In this document: positions 19,101-26,617 of the stretch, piece by piece | How the letters are laid out: each line of letters begins with the position of its first letter | Position numbering within the stretch: the first letter of the stretch is position 1 | DNA from: Rosistilla carotiformis | GTDB taxonomy: Bacteria; Planctomycetota; Planctomycetia; Pirellulales; Pirellulaceae | Reading direction: 5' to 3' | NCBI RefSeq assembly: GCF_007753095.1 | Contig: NZ_CP036348.1 | Coordinates: 2,666,001 to 2,730,000 of the forward strand | DNA: 64,000 nt | The notes under the pieces: generated by a model | What the model was told of the DNA's origin: nothing | Databases searched by the model: none | The model's input: only the letters and a program-made list of their open reading frames with translations | Position numbers and translations under genes: made by a program

Positions 19101-19531
19101 CTATTTAAGGTTGCAGGCAATTGCCGTTGGCCGCGGACGCGAGGGGGTTGGTGGTCGAGGTCGACGTTCAGGTGACGCCGCAGGTATTCGAGCGTCCGAT
19201 CGGGAGTCGCTTCAAATTCGAGCAGATGCTGTCGATGCTGCATCCCCAGCAGCCGCGGGTCTTGCTTGAAAACGTTGTCGGCGGACCAGTCGGCAAGGTA
19301 GGCCGCCGCCAATTCGGGCTGCCCCATCGTTTGATGGTGTAAGACATGGAAGTAGTAATAGTCTGCCGAACCGGGGATCAGGTCCTGCAAAAATCGTTGG
19401 CGGTCGAGTGCCAATGCGTAACGCTCGATCGATCCGATCTCGGCAGCCCGCGCCGTTCGATGGGGGATCGAAACCATTCCAATGAACAATCCGATCAGCA
19501 GCACCCATTGTTCAACGACGTGAAGTGACAT
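13190..19531 (-). CDS. Giant secreted macroglobulin-like protein
   Basis: About 2113 residues from the ATG at 19531, chosen because it begins a signal peptide (MSLHVVEQWVLLIGLFIGM to ARA). Residues ~30-450 are helical and repeat-like. Beta domains follow, starting with LHVDIKNVDELMIRIYRINTEA and AIDLDGL, which resembles the first MG domains of bacterial alpha-2-macroglobulins. Near 1075 a segment (DFLPTQGIVLTNLEVDANG, then RLSIPLNALGDAS) resembles the A2M core domain. A Gly/Met-rich hinge lies near 1330-1345, then helical repeats, and a carboxypeptidase-regulatory-like C-terminus (FYKDGYTDLRGRFDY). I find no CXEQ thioester. Possible roles are a protease trap or a surface scaffold. The gene is long, intact and alone in its transcription unit. 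Confidence 0.8.
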   Translation of the reverse strand: MSLHVVEQWVLLIGLFIGMVSIPHRTARAAEIGSIERYALALDRQRFLQDLIPGSADYYYFHVLHHQTMGQPELAAAYLADWSADNVFKQDPRLLGMQHRQHLLEFEATPDRTLEYLRRHLNVDLDHQPPRVRGQRQLPATLNRALIDGDELLLEAAKRRETLTPAGLRRLVQIWTEVEQPEDVVSPKTLRWLLERLDQPGLPGIVDLVVAELQQRRPQDRMFGDLPVHDVLTLDELRQVRQQVKEVASDDELVSAILLRLRPSADSDPSQQPEVYQDYLQRAEEFVRTLPDAYNSLKASVLYHRLAADLQNEQFQKQRFLDYLALPRQSPIVLPKLIERSLGGAIAELDHDYRSQAMLPPIGDDQPLVRAYLEHFLRDAASPDAFAQYLRPEYLRSLFAETKLLAGIEPRDQWFALLTAEEQKALQERVEVTLAATNSQYQSVAEPAALHVDIKNVDELMIRIYRINTEAYCRAGRKPLSTAIDLDGLVANHSRSLKYDLPALRRHRQRIELPEIQGRGVWVVDLLGGGRRSRALIRRGDLRFAETIGAAGHRFQVLREDGKPASQARLQIGTQEFTADESGTIIVPFAAETTTRDAILIDDAIAMPIKFRHRDDSYKLEAGFHTHRQQLQPGKLAEILIRPRLWVADRPIDPKLVEDIEVQVTATDLDGVVTTKRYRELEFALDRELEIQFRVPRRTVEITASVSGRVPSRSGGERVDVSTIKSWKINETEKTDAIADLFLARHDGGWSIEARGRSGEPLVGQAVRLSLRHRYRNNNVDVTLQTDETGTLHLGPLSGIDSLAAVSSGLPSRNWSLRESGSHWPAEIHALAETEIAIPASDLEGDADRFRIWEERAGQPYASVDEALSVRDGAVRLKSLLAGDYRLVDNDQNRSLAIRVTAGVAAGDYLMGPTRELERRPPLSTSIAKAAVEGDAFVVQLAGANPLSRVHLFGGRYLPGESPAAALGLDDYSPRIKPRVIAASGFVSDRRLDEEYQYVLRRRNATKYPGNLLPQPSLILNPWETDTTENARQDAMAGDVMESRAAAAPPMAADSMHRNEPFGHPLSLSASWDFLPTQGIVLTNLEVDANGRLSIPLNALGDASLIRVVVSDPIAIVQQTVTRDLPQLQPNDLRLRTILDPAKRLSQTRAVLIASQANPLDLSELGAARMQIYSTIGDLYRLYSSVVEDERWIEFEPLSRWHELSNEERLDLYGRLACHELHLFLYHKDRPFFDAVVLPYLKNKLEKTFVDRWLLEEDLSAYTQLWKYEQLNAAEKALLAMRLDSARAAVVREFANRIALQDEDLDAVRSRIDAALLGLELDDQGGAVMFGFGGGMGGMGDAFADGVVSESLSAMPEMEADEKAGSAVRQLMRRKKRSVEAQLSKDEASDMSLFYGESDLQRVAGRGFFRPLPATRQWAESQYDRIRRIEQTPDLVPVGRFWQHLAEHDRTQPFVSSELLVPTETRTAALIALATTGLPFASDADLPTGEDQPQFAPAHPVAVVTEQLREVRPLDGDSPVLVGQRFEADSERDDEKPTAFAPEEFLVGQPYLGQIVLTNPTPTIQRIDVLWQIPAGAMPLGGGRETDSRQLELEPFATQTLEYQFYFPSAGQFKHYPASVSADGMALASGDPRTFGVVDHPTQIDEETWEYIALRGDAAKIANFLKTANLRKLDWTHVAPRLRDRAIYDVVLRAMTEFQVWDETVWGYAVYHKDAPRITELISNDNEFVAACGPVLRSNLLTIDPVDRDLYEHLEYAPLVRSRIHPLRDQPEIMNDRLLQQYRHLMTVLSHQQKPSTEQQLALCYYLLIQNRIEEAIQRFEAVARDEATPQLQYDYLDAYLALFAQDYRRAAAIADNYQGFPIPRWRQRFTELSNQLEQRRVLMSGAEIAGAERPVDALPTADAADLSVWGRDNAQSQSAANEPKIELALRQDTVLIRHQNIRQAEIRFYSMDLELLFSKTPFIQNDVSQLAMIAANASEPLTLQAASGTLEYRLSPELVKQTLLVEVSGQGVRQTIFYYGGNLTTYVAEAFGQVQVLQAGNRSPISGAYVKVYAKHRDGQIRFYKDGYTDLRGRFDYTSLSTPELATTEKFAILVVAEDVGATLHEVAPPAR

Positions 19532-19847
19532 GAACGTGTCTTTCAGAAGAGAAGAAGTGGTTGACAACCACGGGACAGCCAAGGTTCGCCGCCTCGCGTT
19601 CCAGATCGATGGCATCCGGTCCAGTTTACATCAAGACAGACGCAAGCTTGGGGGGCCGGTTCCCAAAAAAGAAGACGAGCGGATAAATGTGCCAAATTTG
19701 CGGGGGGCTAAGGGATTTCTCCGAGACCTTGGAGCGCCGTGTGGGTTTAAGAAGCATCAACTCATCCGTTCTCTAAATCAACAGCAGCACGCCGGGCCGA
19801 TGTCGGTTCGGGCTCCGCTGCCCGCTTCACATTGGAGGTCCATAAGC

Positions 19848-20831
19848 ATGCTTCGTGATCTATTAAAGGCAACTCTGTTCGGAACGGCGATCGCGATCGC
19901 AACAACGTCCGCAGTCTTCGCGCAGGACGAAGATCGAGAGCGTGGCGACGACGCGCCTCCGCGTCGCCCTACTGGCGAGCACCGTCGACCGAGCGGAGAT
20001 CGTGAAACGCCGATGCATGGTTTTGAAGGCGAACGTCGTGGGCCGCGTGGGGACCGAGGTCCGGGTTCGATGGAGTCGCGTGGTCGTGACATGAAAGGTG
20101 GCGATGAATCGCGGCGAGATCGCTTTGATGGCGAACGTCGTGGGCCGCGTGGGGACCGAGGTCCGGGTGCGATGGAGTCGCGTGGTCGTGGCATGAAAGG
20201 TGGCGATGAATCGCGGCGAGATCGCTTTGATGGTGAACGTCGTGGGCCGCGTGACGGCCGGGGTCCGGGGTCGATGGAGTCGCGTGGTCGTGACATGAAA
20301 GGTGGCGATGAATCGCGGCGAGATCGCTTTAATGGCGAACGTCGTGGGCCGCGTGACGGCCGAGGTCCTGGTTCGGTGGAGTCGCGTGGTCGCGACATGA
20401 AAGGTGGCGATGAATCGCGGCGAGATCGCTTTGATGGCGAACGTCGTGGGCCGCGTGACGGCCGGGGGCGCGACGCGTTGGAATCGCGTCACCACAAGAT
20501 GAAGCGTGGAGAAGCCGCGCCGTGGCATCGTTCGTATCGCGTGGCGCGTAGTGAACAGGGACCCGGCGCGATGGAATCAAGGCACCACCGTCGAGATCGT
20601 GATTGCGAAGCGACGGGGACGCGTCATCAGGGGGAAAAGGGTTTGAAGAAGGGGAAAGACAAGTCGAAGCGGCACGAGAAATCAGCCAAGCATCGTGGCG
20701 GCAAAGATAAAAAGGTTTCGGCGAAATCGAAGGATGGAAAACGCGACGGCTCAAAGAAGGGGAAAGGGAAGGGAAACGGAAAGAAGAAGCATCGCGACGG
20801 GGATCGCGGGAAAGACCGAAGGAATCAATAG
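19848..20831 (+). CDS. Secreted, highly basic tandem-repeat protein
   Basis: 327 residues. The ATG at 19848 has a strong GGAGGT (19834-19839) eight bases upstream and begins a signal peptide (LLKATLFGTAIAIATT to VFAQ). An Asp/Arg-rich linker follows, then four close copies and one decayed copy of a 34-residue unit (GERRGPRGDRGPG, SMESRGRDMKGGDESRRDRF), then a Lys/Gly tail of about 65 residues. The mature protein is almost all charged and should be disordered. Such a secreted polycation could bind DNA, acidic polysaccharide or the cell wall; this is inference. The gene starts divergently from the giant protein gene and ends at a terminator. Confidence 0.82.
   Translation: MLRDLLKATLFGTAIAIATTSAVFAQDEDRERGDDAPPRRPTGEHRRPSGDRETPMHGFEGERRGPRGDRGPGSMESRGRDMKGGDESRRDRFDGERRGPRGDRGPGAMESRGRGMKGGDESRRDRFDGERRGPRDGRGPGSMESRGRDMKGGDESRRDRFNGERRGPRDGRGPGSVESRGRDMKGGDESRRDRFDGERRGPRDGRGRDALESRHHKMKRGEAAPWHRSYRVARSEQGPGAMESRHHRRDRDCEATGTRHQGEKGLKKGKDKSKRHEKSAKHRGGKDKKVSAKSKDGKRDGSKKGKGKGNGKKKHRDGDRGKDRRNQ
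20028..20537 (+). repeat. Five-unit coding minisatellite, 102-bp period
   Basis: Units begin at 20028, 20130, 20232, 20334 and 20436. Units 1-4 are nearly identical in DNA as well as protein; they differ mainly in GAC/CGC swaps (RGDRG against RDGRG) and single residues. Unit 5 has diverged in its second half (ESRHHKMKRGEAAP). The high DNA identity implies recent duplication or gene conversion. Confidence 0.92.
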
Positions 20832-20896
20832 CAGTAATAGATGACGGTGACGTCGGAACGAAAGTCGTTCGGATGTCGGTTTGAGCGAACAGAGGC

Positions 20897-20972
20897 TGCC
20901 CCAATCGTGGGGCAACTCACGGTAAAAAGAACGGCCAACCGCCGCTTGGGTACGACCCAACGCGGCGGTTTT
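20897..20972 (+). terminator. Tandem hairpins ending in a T-tract
   Basis: The first hairpin is TGCCCCA at 20897-20903 pairing with 20108-equivalent arm at 20908-20914, with an ATCG loop. The second is a 13-bp stem from about 20939 to 20968 with a three-base loop and one bulge, followed directly by TTTT. It lies 108 bases past the repeat-protein stop, and the second hairpin is a good intrinsic terminator. The interval 20973-21153 before the next gene holds no further gene. Confidence 0.78.
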
Positions 20973-21153
20973 GTCATACCGGTTCTGGTTTCCCAGTCGT
21001 GAAACTCGGAAGAATCGTTGCTTTTGAGCCGAATTCGGGCGAGAATGTGGCTTACGATTTGGCTTTGACCGTCGTGGCAATTAGGATTCATCAGTAGCAA
21101 AATCCACTCAACGGCGGTCTCCCTCTTCGCTTGTCAAGTTTTCTTGGGCTTCC

Positions 21154-22134
21154 ATGAATCAACTGTGCACTTTCATTGTCCTGACCGCCAGTCTCTTCGT
21201 GGGCGTCGCCGCTTCATTGGCTCAAGCCCCCGCAGCGATCGACGACGCGGCCCGTTTCGCTCCGGGAATCGTTCGCGTGATCGAGCCCCCGCCGGAGCCT
21301 GACGAGACGTTTTCTGGTCCGCTTCCGCTGCAAGAATTCCTCGCCAACAATCCGCAAATCGATTGGAAGGCTCCCGATTTCCCCGAGGGGCAGCCTTTTT
21401 TCAACTCGCGCAGCCGAACCCTGATCGAAAAAGCAAAGCAAGTCACGTTGCGCCGCGAAATCCATGGGTTTGAATTTGCTTTCAAACCGATGCGACAGAT
21501 TTATGTCGACATTCCGCAGGCCACCGGCGTGATGAAACGCAAGCTGATCTGGTACATGGTCTTCCGCGTCCGCTACCGTGGTGGCGACCTGCGATCGAAG
21601 GAAGTTGTCGACGATTTTGGCAACAAGACCTACCCCGATATCGAAGCGATCGCCTACAAGCAACGCCGCTGTTTCCCGATGCTGGTCCTTTCGAATCACG
21701 CCAAGGGGAAAGAATACATCGATCGAGTGTTGCCAACCGCTCGCGAACCGATCGCACGGCGCGAACAGATCCGTTCGAAATTGCATAACACCGTGGAAAT
21801 TGGAACGTTAAACATTCCGCGAACCACCGATCCGGATGCTCCTGGCGTTTGGGGCGTGGCGACTTGGGAAGACGTCGATCCTTCAACCGACTTTTTCTCC
21901 GTCTACGTTCACGGTTTGACAAATGCTTTCCGAACCGCCCAATCGAACGGCGAAGAGAAGGTTTTGCGAAAAATTTTGCAATTAAATTTCTATCGGCCTG
22001 GCGACAGTGTGCGTCAACTGGCCGATGAAATCAGGTTCGGTGTCCCCGCTTACGAGGATCCGACCGAACAAAGCTACATATTGAAGCAATATGGACTTAC
22101 CGAACGGCTTGATTATCAGTGGCTTTTCAGGTAA
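21154..22134 (+). CDS. Conserved secreted protein, unknown function
   Basis: 326 residues with a signal peptide ending SLAQA. The mature part is mixed alpha/beta with a Pro-rich start ([19 protein letters not shown]), a conserved-looking core ([17 protein letters not shown], then [12 protein letters not shown]) and a [22 protein letters not shown] segment. No catalytic or metal motif stands out. I recall this as a type of protein restricted to planctomycetes, often near ribosomal or envelope genes, without known function. It precedes rpmA by 90 bases on the same strand and may be co-transcribed with it. Confidence 0.75.
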   Translation: MNQLCTFIVLTASLFVGVAASLAQAPAAIDDAARFAPGIVRVIEPPPEPDETFSGPLPLQEFLANNPQIDWKAPDFPEGQPFFNSRSRTLIEKAKQVTLRREIHGFEFAFKPMRQIYVDIPQATGVMKRKLIWYMVFRVRYRGGDLRSKEVVDDFGNKTYPDIEAIAYKQRRCFPMLVLSNHAKGKEYIDRVLPTAREPIARREQIRSKLHNTVEIGTLNIPRTTDPDAPGVWGVATWEDVDPSTDFFSVYVHGLTNAFRTAQSNGEEKVLRKILQLNFYRPGDSVRQLADEIRFGVPAYEDPTEQSYILKQYGLTERLDYQWLFR

Positions 22135-22224
22135 ATTCCCCTCTTCAATTCACAAAATCCCAAACCACCTGGGCTTGTCTGCGTCGCAGATTGGTCCGCA
22201 AGCAAAGATACAGGAAGCCCCACA

Positions 22225-22473
22225 ATGGCGCATAAAAAGGGACAAGGCTCCAGCCGTAACGGTCGCGATAGCAACGCACAACGTCGCGGAGTCAAGAAGT
22301 TTGGTGGTGAAAAGGTCACTCCTGGCAACATCATCATCCGTCAAGTTGGCACCAAGGTGCATCCAGGACGTGGCGTTGGCATGGGCAACGACTACACGCT
22401 GTTTGCGTTGATCGACGGCGTGATCAAATTCGACCGTGAAGGTCGCCGTGTCAACGTTGTTGACGCTGCCTAG
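22225..22473 (+). CDS. rpmA: 50S ribosomal protein L27
   Basis: 82 residues matching L27 throughout: [20 protein letters not shown], the GVKKFGGE core, [13 protein letters not shown] and [17 protein letters not shown]27 lies at the peptidyl-transferase centre of the 50S subunit, and its N-terminus reaches the P-site tRNA. This N-terminus starts directly with MAHKK, so no leader cleavage is expected. AGGAAG seven bases upstream is a good ribosome-binding site. The usual partner rplU (L21) is not adjacent; the gene upstream is the secreted protein at 21154. Obg follows, as in most bacteria. Confidence 0.98.
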   Translation: MAHKKGQGSSRNGRDSNAQRRGVKKFGGEKVTPGNIIIRQVGTKVHPGRGVGMGNDYTLFALIDGVIKFDREGRRVNVVDAA

Positions 22474-22514
22474 TCGACCGCGTTTCACGCATCCGATTTA
22501 AGTTAAAACGATCA

Positions 22515-22550
22515 ACGGCTGTATCGCGTCTATCGCGGGACAGCCGTTTT
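22515..22550 (+). terminator. Intrinsic terminator or attenuator after rpmA
   Basis: An eight-base stem, ACGGCTGT at 22515-22522 against 22540-22547, is followed by TTTT. It lies 42 bases after the L27 stop and 77 before the chosen Obg start, so it may trim L27 transcripts while letting some read-through reach obg. Confidence 0.65.
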
Positions 22551-22626
22551 GCATTGGTATTCTTCCAATTGTTCCATGTTCGTGCGGCGGGCAAGAGTTC
22601 TCGGCGCCATCATTAGGCCTCTCACT

Positions 22627-23760
22627 ATGTTCGTTGATCGCGTTGAAATCGAAGTAACCGGCGGCAAAGGCGGCGATGGTTGCATGAGCTTCCGCAAAGA
22701 GAAGTTCGTCCCCCGCGGCGGTCCCGACGGTGGGGATGGTGGCGGTGGCGGCAGCGTGATCCTGGTCGCACGCGACGGCGTGAACAGCCTGAACGATTTC
22801 GCGGGCCGCAAGTTCTGGAAAGCCGAACGCGGATACCATGGCTCCGGTGCCAAGCGAACGGGCCGACATGGTGATGATCTGGTCCTGTACGTGCCTCCAG
22901 GCACGACGGTCATCGATGCCCAGCAGGGCTTTGTCATTAAGGACATGATCAACATCGACGACACCGTTGTGGTGGCGCGAGGCGGTCGAGCCGGAAAGGG
23001 AAACACGGCGTTTAAGACGGCCACCAACCAAGCGCCGCGTGAGCGTTCGTTGGGGGAACCGGGGGAGGTGCGCAATCTGATCCTGGAACTGAAATCGATC
23101 GCCGACGTCGGTTTGATCGGTATGCCCAACGCCGGAAAAAGCACGCTGTTGAGTCGGTTGAGCCATGCACGGCCAGAGATCGCCAATTATCCGTTCACGA
23201 CGAAACATCCTAATCTTGGGCAGGTGAAAGTCGATCGCGATCGATCGTTTATCCTGGCAGATATCCCCGGTTTGATCGAAGGGGCTCACGAGGGAGTTGG
23301 TCTGGGGCACGAGTTCTTGCGGCACGTTGAACGGGCCGGAATTCTTGTCCATCTGGTCGAGCCCGAACCGGCCGACGCGACCGATCCGATCGAGAATTAC
23401 AAGTCGATCCGCCACGAACTGACCGAATACACGAGCCAGTTGAGCGAGCGTCCGGAGATCGTCGCCGTCACCAAATGTGAACTCCCATCGGCCGATGAGG
23501 TCTGCCAACGGATGGCCGAGGTCGTCGACCAACGCATCCATCGCATCAGCGCGATGACGGGCGAGGGGCTCAAAGATCTGTTGGAAGCGATTGTCGCCGA
23601 ACTTCTCAAGCGTCCGACCGAACCGGTTTCCGGTGTCGCGCCGACGGCCGACGAAAGCCCCAAACCGAAACGTCTTCCACCGCACTTGGCGGGGCCAACG
23701 TCGAAGCTTTCCAATGAGGTTCAGGCGCAGGACTATGTTCACGAGGAAGAATCTCCGTGA
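22627..23760 (+). CDS. obg: Obg family GTPase
   Basis: 377 residues from the ATG at 22627; the protein [19 protein letters not shown] begins exactly at the Obg fold. The Gly-rich Obg domain occupies about 1-157. The G domain follows with G1 GMPNAGKS (165-172), G3 DIPG (212-215) and the Obg signature [19 protein letters not shown]. The C-terminal OCT domain of some Gram-positive Obg proteins is absent. Obg binds the 50S subunit and links GTP or ppGpp levels to ribosome assembly and cell cycle. It follows rpmA, and its stop overlaps the coaX start. Confidence 0.97.
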   Translation: MFVDRVEIEVTGGKGGDGCMSFRKEKFVPRGGPDGGDGGGGGSVILVARDGVNSLNDFAGRKFWKAERGYHGSGAKRTGRHGDDLVLYVPPGTTVIDAQQGFVIKDMINIDDTVVVARGGRAGKGNTAFKTATNQAPRERSLGEPGEVRNLILELKSIADVGLIGMPNAGKSTLLSRLSHARPEIANYPFTTKHPNLGQVKVDRDRSFILADIPGLIEGAHEGVGLGHEFLRHVERAGILVHLVEPEPADATDPIENYKSIRHELTEYTSQLSERPEIVAVTKCELPSADEVCQRMAEVVDQRIHRISAMTGEGLKDLLEAIVAELLKRPTEPVSGVAPTADESPKPKRLPPHLAGPTSKLSNEVQAQDYVHEEESP

Positions 23761-24551
23761 GCCAACGGTTTCGCATCGCCGTGGACGTTGGCAATTCCTC
23801 GATCAAAATCGCACACACTCCGCCGCAAAATACGCAGCACGATGTCGACCTGTGCATTGTCCGGGTCTCGTTAACGGGGACCGATTGGCAATCGCAGATG
23901 GCGGCGCTGGCGGGATCTTTCCCGGAATCGAGCGGCTCGGTTCAGTGGTTGATCGCAAGCGTTAATTCGGTGGGGTGCGATCGATTAACAACTTGGATCC
24001 AACAGCACCGGCCAACGGATCAGGTGCGTGTCATCGATCGCGCCGATGTGGGGATCGAAACCGACGTCCGGATGCCACATCGCGTCGGCATCGATCGATT
24101 GCTGGCCGCCAAAAGCGGCTTTGATCTGGCGAGCGAACGTTCGGCGATCGTGATCGACGCCGGCACGACGATCACCGTCGATCTTGTTTCGGCCGCAGGC
24201 GTCTTCCGCGGCGGCGCTATTTTGCCTGGTCTGGGACTACAGTTTCGAGCGCTCCACGAAGCGACCGACAAGCTGCCGCGATTGGAGCCTCCCGACGACC
24301 TCGCGAACATGGAATCGCCGGGCCGTGATACGCAAGCCGCGATGGAACTGGGCGTTGTATCGGGCATTGTCGGGGCGATCGATCGCTTGATCGAATCTTT
24401 CCAAACCCAGTGCGACGTGTCACAAATTTTCTTAACCGGTGGTGATGCGAAGCGGTTGTCCCCGGCGATTCGCAGTTCTCACCGGATCGTCGCCGATATG
24501 CCGCTGCGTGGACTCTACGGCATCGAACTTTCCGCCCCCCATTCGCCATGA
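23757..24551 (+). CDS. coaX: Type III pantothenate kinase
   Basis: 264 residues, starting with GTG at 23757 that overlaps the Obg stop (GTGA). It catalyses the first step of coenzyme A synthesis, phosphorylating pantothenate with ATP; type III enzymes need a monovalent cation and are not feedback-inhibited by CoA. The ASKHA-fold motifs are DVGNSSIK (10-17, phosphate 1), GIDRLLAA (111-118, substrate loop) and [10 protein letters not shown] (133-142, phosphate 2). GGAILPGL and [10 protein letters not shown] follow as expected. Length fits the family. It overlaps the next gene by ATGA, so the three genes are translationally coupled. Confidence 0.96.
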   Translation: MSQRFRIAVDVGNSSIKIAHTPPQNTQHDVDLCIVRVSLTGTDWQSQMAALAGSFPESSGSVQWLIASVNSVGCDRLTTWIQQHRPTDQVRVIDRADVGIETDVRMPHRVGIDRLLAAKSGFDLASERSAIVIDAGTTITVDLVSAAGVFRGGAILPGLGLQFRALHEATDKLPRLEPPDDLANMESPGRDTQAAMELGVVSGIVGAIDRLIESFQTQCDVSQIFLTGGDAKRLSPAIRSSHRIVADMPLRGLYGIELSAPHSP

Positions 24552-25705
24552 ACGCTTCGGCAAACGATCCCCTGCTGCGTACCTGCGTACTGACAGCGAT
24601 CGGCCGTGGCGCGATCGCAACGATCGCCCTGTGTGGCGCAAGGGCCAGCGAGGTGGTTGGTACATTCTTCCGTCCCAACGCGGGAAGCAATCAGTTGCCG
24701 ATCGATCGCATCCGTTACGGCATCTGGAGCCGGGAGCCCGACGGCGAGATCGGTGAATCGATCGTCGTCTGTGCGACAAGCGAAACGGAGCTCGAAATCC
24801 ATTGCCATGGCGGCCGCGCGGCGGTCGAAGCAATCGTCGGCGACCTCGTCGCGTCGGGAGCGGAGCGGATCCGCGGTGAACAATGGCTTCAGGGACGGTC
24901 GGATAGCTATTTAAGCAGCGAATGTCAGGTCGCTTTGGCCGCGACGCAGACATCAACAACTGCGGGGATCGTGTTGGATCAAATCCGCGGCGCCTTGGCG
25001 ACCGCAACGCAAGCGGCGATCGAACAACTTCAATCGGGGAACGTTCAAGAACCGGGCCAAGCGATTCAAGACCTGATCGATCGATCCTCGCTCGGGCGCG
25101 GCGTTCGCCAACCATTTCGCGTCGTGATCGCTGGACCGCCGAACGTCGGCAAAAGCAGTCTGTTGAACCGGTTGCTCGGTTACGATCGCGCGATCGCCTA
25201 CGATCAACCTGGGACCACCCGCGACGTGTTATCTGCCAGCACAACGCTTGGCGGCTGGACGATCGAGTTGCGCGATACCGCGGGGATCCACGAGACCGAT
25301 GAAGCGATCGAGCGGGAGGGAGTTCAGTCGGCTCGTCGCGAAGTTCAGTCGGCCGACGCGGTCTTGGTGGTCGTCGATGCGTCGATCGGTTGGACAATTC
25401 AACATGACGAGATTGCCAAGCTGGTATCGGATCCCATCCGAGTCTGGAACAAAGCCGACTTGATCGATCCCAAGGCGATGCTGTATTCCGAGGAAAGGGT
25501 CTTTACCAGCACGGTGTCGCAGGCGGGTATCGACGACCTGATCACAGCGCTCTTGCAGCGACTGATCCCGCTGCCTCCGACACCTGGAATGGCTGTACCC
25601 ATTACTGAGCGGCAGATTGATTGCCTGCATGAGGCTCGAACTGCAATCGCATCAGGCGACATGGCGTCCGCAATCGTTCCCTTGCAGCGTTTGCTGCAAG
25701 GATAA
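24548..25705 (+). CDS. mnmE: MnmE/TrmE-like GTPase lacking the C-terminal Cys motif
   Basis: 385 residues, against about 450 in standard MnmE. The N-terminal folate-binding-like domain is recognisable (GRGAIATIALCG, EIHCHGG at 83-89). The G domain has G1 GPPNVGKS (196-203), PGTTRD (221-226), DTAG (243-246) and NKAD (301-304). After the G domain only about 45 residues remain, ending PLQRLLQG. The universal C-I-G-K motif, whose Cys is needed for tRNA wobble-uridine modification, is missing, and the helical domain is shortened. The GTPase is likely active, but the modification function is doubtful or altered. The start ATG overlaps the coaX stop. Confidence 0.88.
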   Translation: MNASANDPLLRTCVLTAIGRGAIATIALCGARASEVVGTFFRPNAGSNQLPIDRIRYGIWSREPDGEIGESIVVCATSETELEIHCHGGRAAVEAIVGDLVASGAERIRGEQWLQGRSDSYLSSECQVALAATQTSTTAGIVLDQIRGALATATQAAIEQLQSGNVQEPGQAIQDLIDRSSLGRGVRQPFRVVIAGPPNVGKSSLLNRLLGYDRAIAYDQPGTTRDVLSASTTLGGWTIELRDTAGIHETDEAIEREGVQSARREVQSADAVLVVVDASIGWTIQHDEIAKLVSDPIRVWNKADLIDPKAMLYSEERVFTSTVSQAGIDDLITALLQRLIPLPPTPGMAVPITERQIDCLHEARTAIASGDMASAIVPLQRLLQG

Positions 25706-25737
25706 GCATTCAACGCTGAGGAGCGGGAGCGTCTACG

Positions 25738-25766
25738 GCTTCGCTGACTCATGTGGCCAGCGAAGC
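25738..25766. terminator. Hairpin between convergent genes
   Basis: Nine-base arms (GCTTCGCTG at 25738-25746 and its complement at 25758-25766) with an eleven-base loop. It lies between the MnmE-like gene and the convergent zinc-peptidase gene. No T-tract is present. Confidence 0.4.
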
Positions 25767-25784
25767 GAACTCAGCTGCCCAGGC

Positions 25785-26462
25785 CTAGCGACGGTCGCCA
25801 AGCGCCCGGAACAGGAAGTAGGCCAGCGTCATCAGTGCTTGCAGCGTGGCAGCGACGTAGGTCAACGCCGCAGCGTTGAGAACCTTGGAGACGAAGGGCA
25901 GATCCCGTTCGGCGATGATTCCCTGAGCGACCAACTGATGTTTGGCGCGGTTGCTGGCGTCAAATTCGACGGGCAAGTTGATGACTTGGAAAAACGCGAC
26001 CGCAGCAAATGCGATCACTCCCACCCAAACCAGCGGTTGCAAACCAAACGCCAATCCGACCATGGCGACCGTGCCGCCGAGCCCCGAACCGATTTTGGCC
26101 GCAGGAACTGCCGCGTTACGGATCACCAGCGGTGCATAATGCATGGCGTCTTGCATCGCGTGCCCTGCTTCGTGGCAAGCGATGCCGACGGCGGCCATCG
26201 AATTGCCGCTATAGACGTTGCTGCTCAAACGCAACACCTTGGCGCGAGGATCGTAGTGATCGGACAACTCTCCCGGCGTCTGTTCGATGCCAATTTGTGT
26301 CAATCCGGCCGAATCGAGCATCGCGCGGGCGGCTTGGAAGCCGGTCATCCGGGCCGGCATCTGGCTCATTTCATGGTAGGCGCTTTTGACCCGCCACTGG
26401 GCAAACATTGCCAACAGCATCGGCGGGATGACAAACAAAAACCAAATCGGATCGAAGTACAT
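25785..26462 (-). CDS. Membrane-bound neutral zinc metallopeptidase (YugP-like)
   Basis: About 225 residues from the ATG at 26462, which starts MYFDPIWFLFVIPPMLLAMFAQ-like sequence directly at the first helix. The zinc motif HEAGH is at 97-101 in the segment AVGIACHEAGHAMQD. Helices follow near 115-165, then PVEFDASNRAK (the third metal ligand in this family is probably the Glu here) and a C-terminal helix. Family members are polytopic membrane proteases of unknown substrate. The gene is last in the minus-strand run that starts with moxR, though 155 bases separate it from the lipoprotein gene. Confidence 0.9.
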   Translation of the reverse strand: MYFDPIWFLFVIPPMLLAMFAQWRVKSAYHEMSQMPARMTGFQAARAMLDSAGLTQIGIEQTPGELSDHYDPRAKVLRLSSNVYSGNSMAAVGIACHEAGHAMQDAMHYAPLVIRNAAVPAAKIGSGLGGTVAMVGLAFGLQPLVWVGVIAFAAVAFFQVINLPVEFDASNRAKHQLVAQGIIAERDLPFVSKVLNAAALTYVAATLQALMTLAYFLFRALGDRR

Positions 26463-26617
26463 TTCGGTAACTGCCAAGGATATGAAATCGCGAACGGAAG
26501 CCTGCCACGATGGCACGGCGACGTCAACGGTTCCCTTGCTAAATGCAACTTGCGTGCCAATTCACCCAAACCACGTGGCTTCCCACCGAGCAAGGGGCCA
26601 GGCGACGCCAGCCCGAT

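Noticed and set aside
19863-20528. Minus-strand frame with Thr/Arg repeats
   Set aside because: It is the mirror of the tandem-repeat gene; the repeats follow from the DNA repeat, and the plus strand has the signal peptide and GGAGGT site.
20028-20537. Regularly spaced repeats as a CRISPR array
   Set aside because: The whole 102-bp unit repeats without unique spacers and is in frame within a protein.
22498-23742. Minus-strand open frame of 414 codons
   Set aside because: Antisense to obg, whose protein motifs are unmistakable.
24432-25397. Minus-strand Arg-rich frame of 321 codons
   Set aside because: Antisense to coaX and the MnmE-like gene; Arg/Ser/Pro composition typical of shadows.
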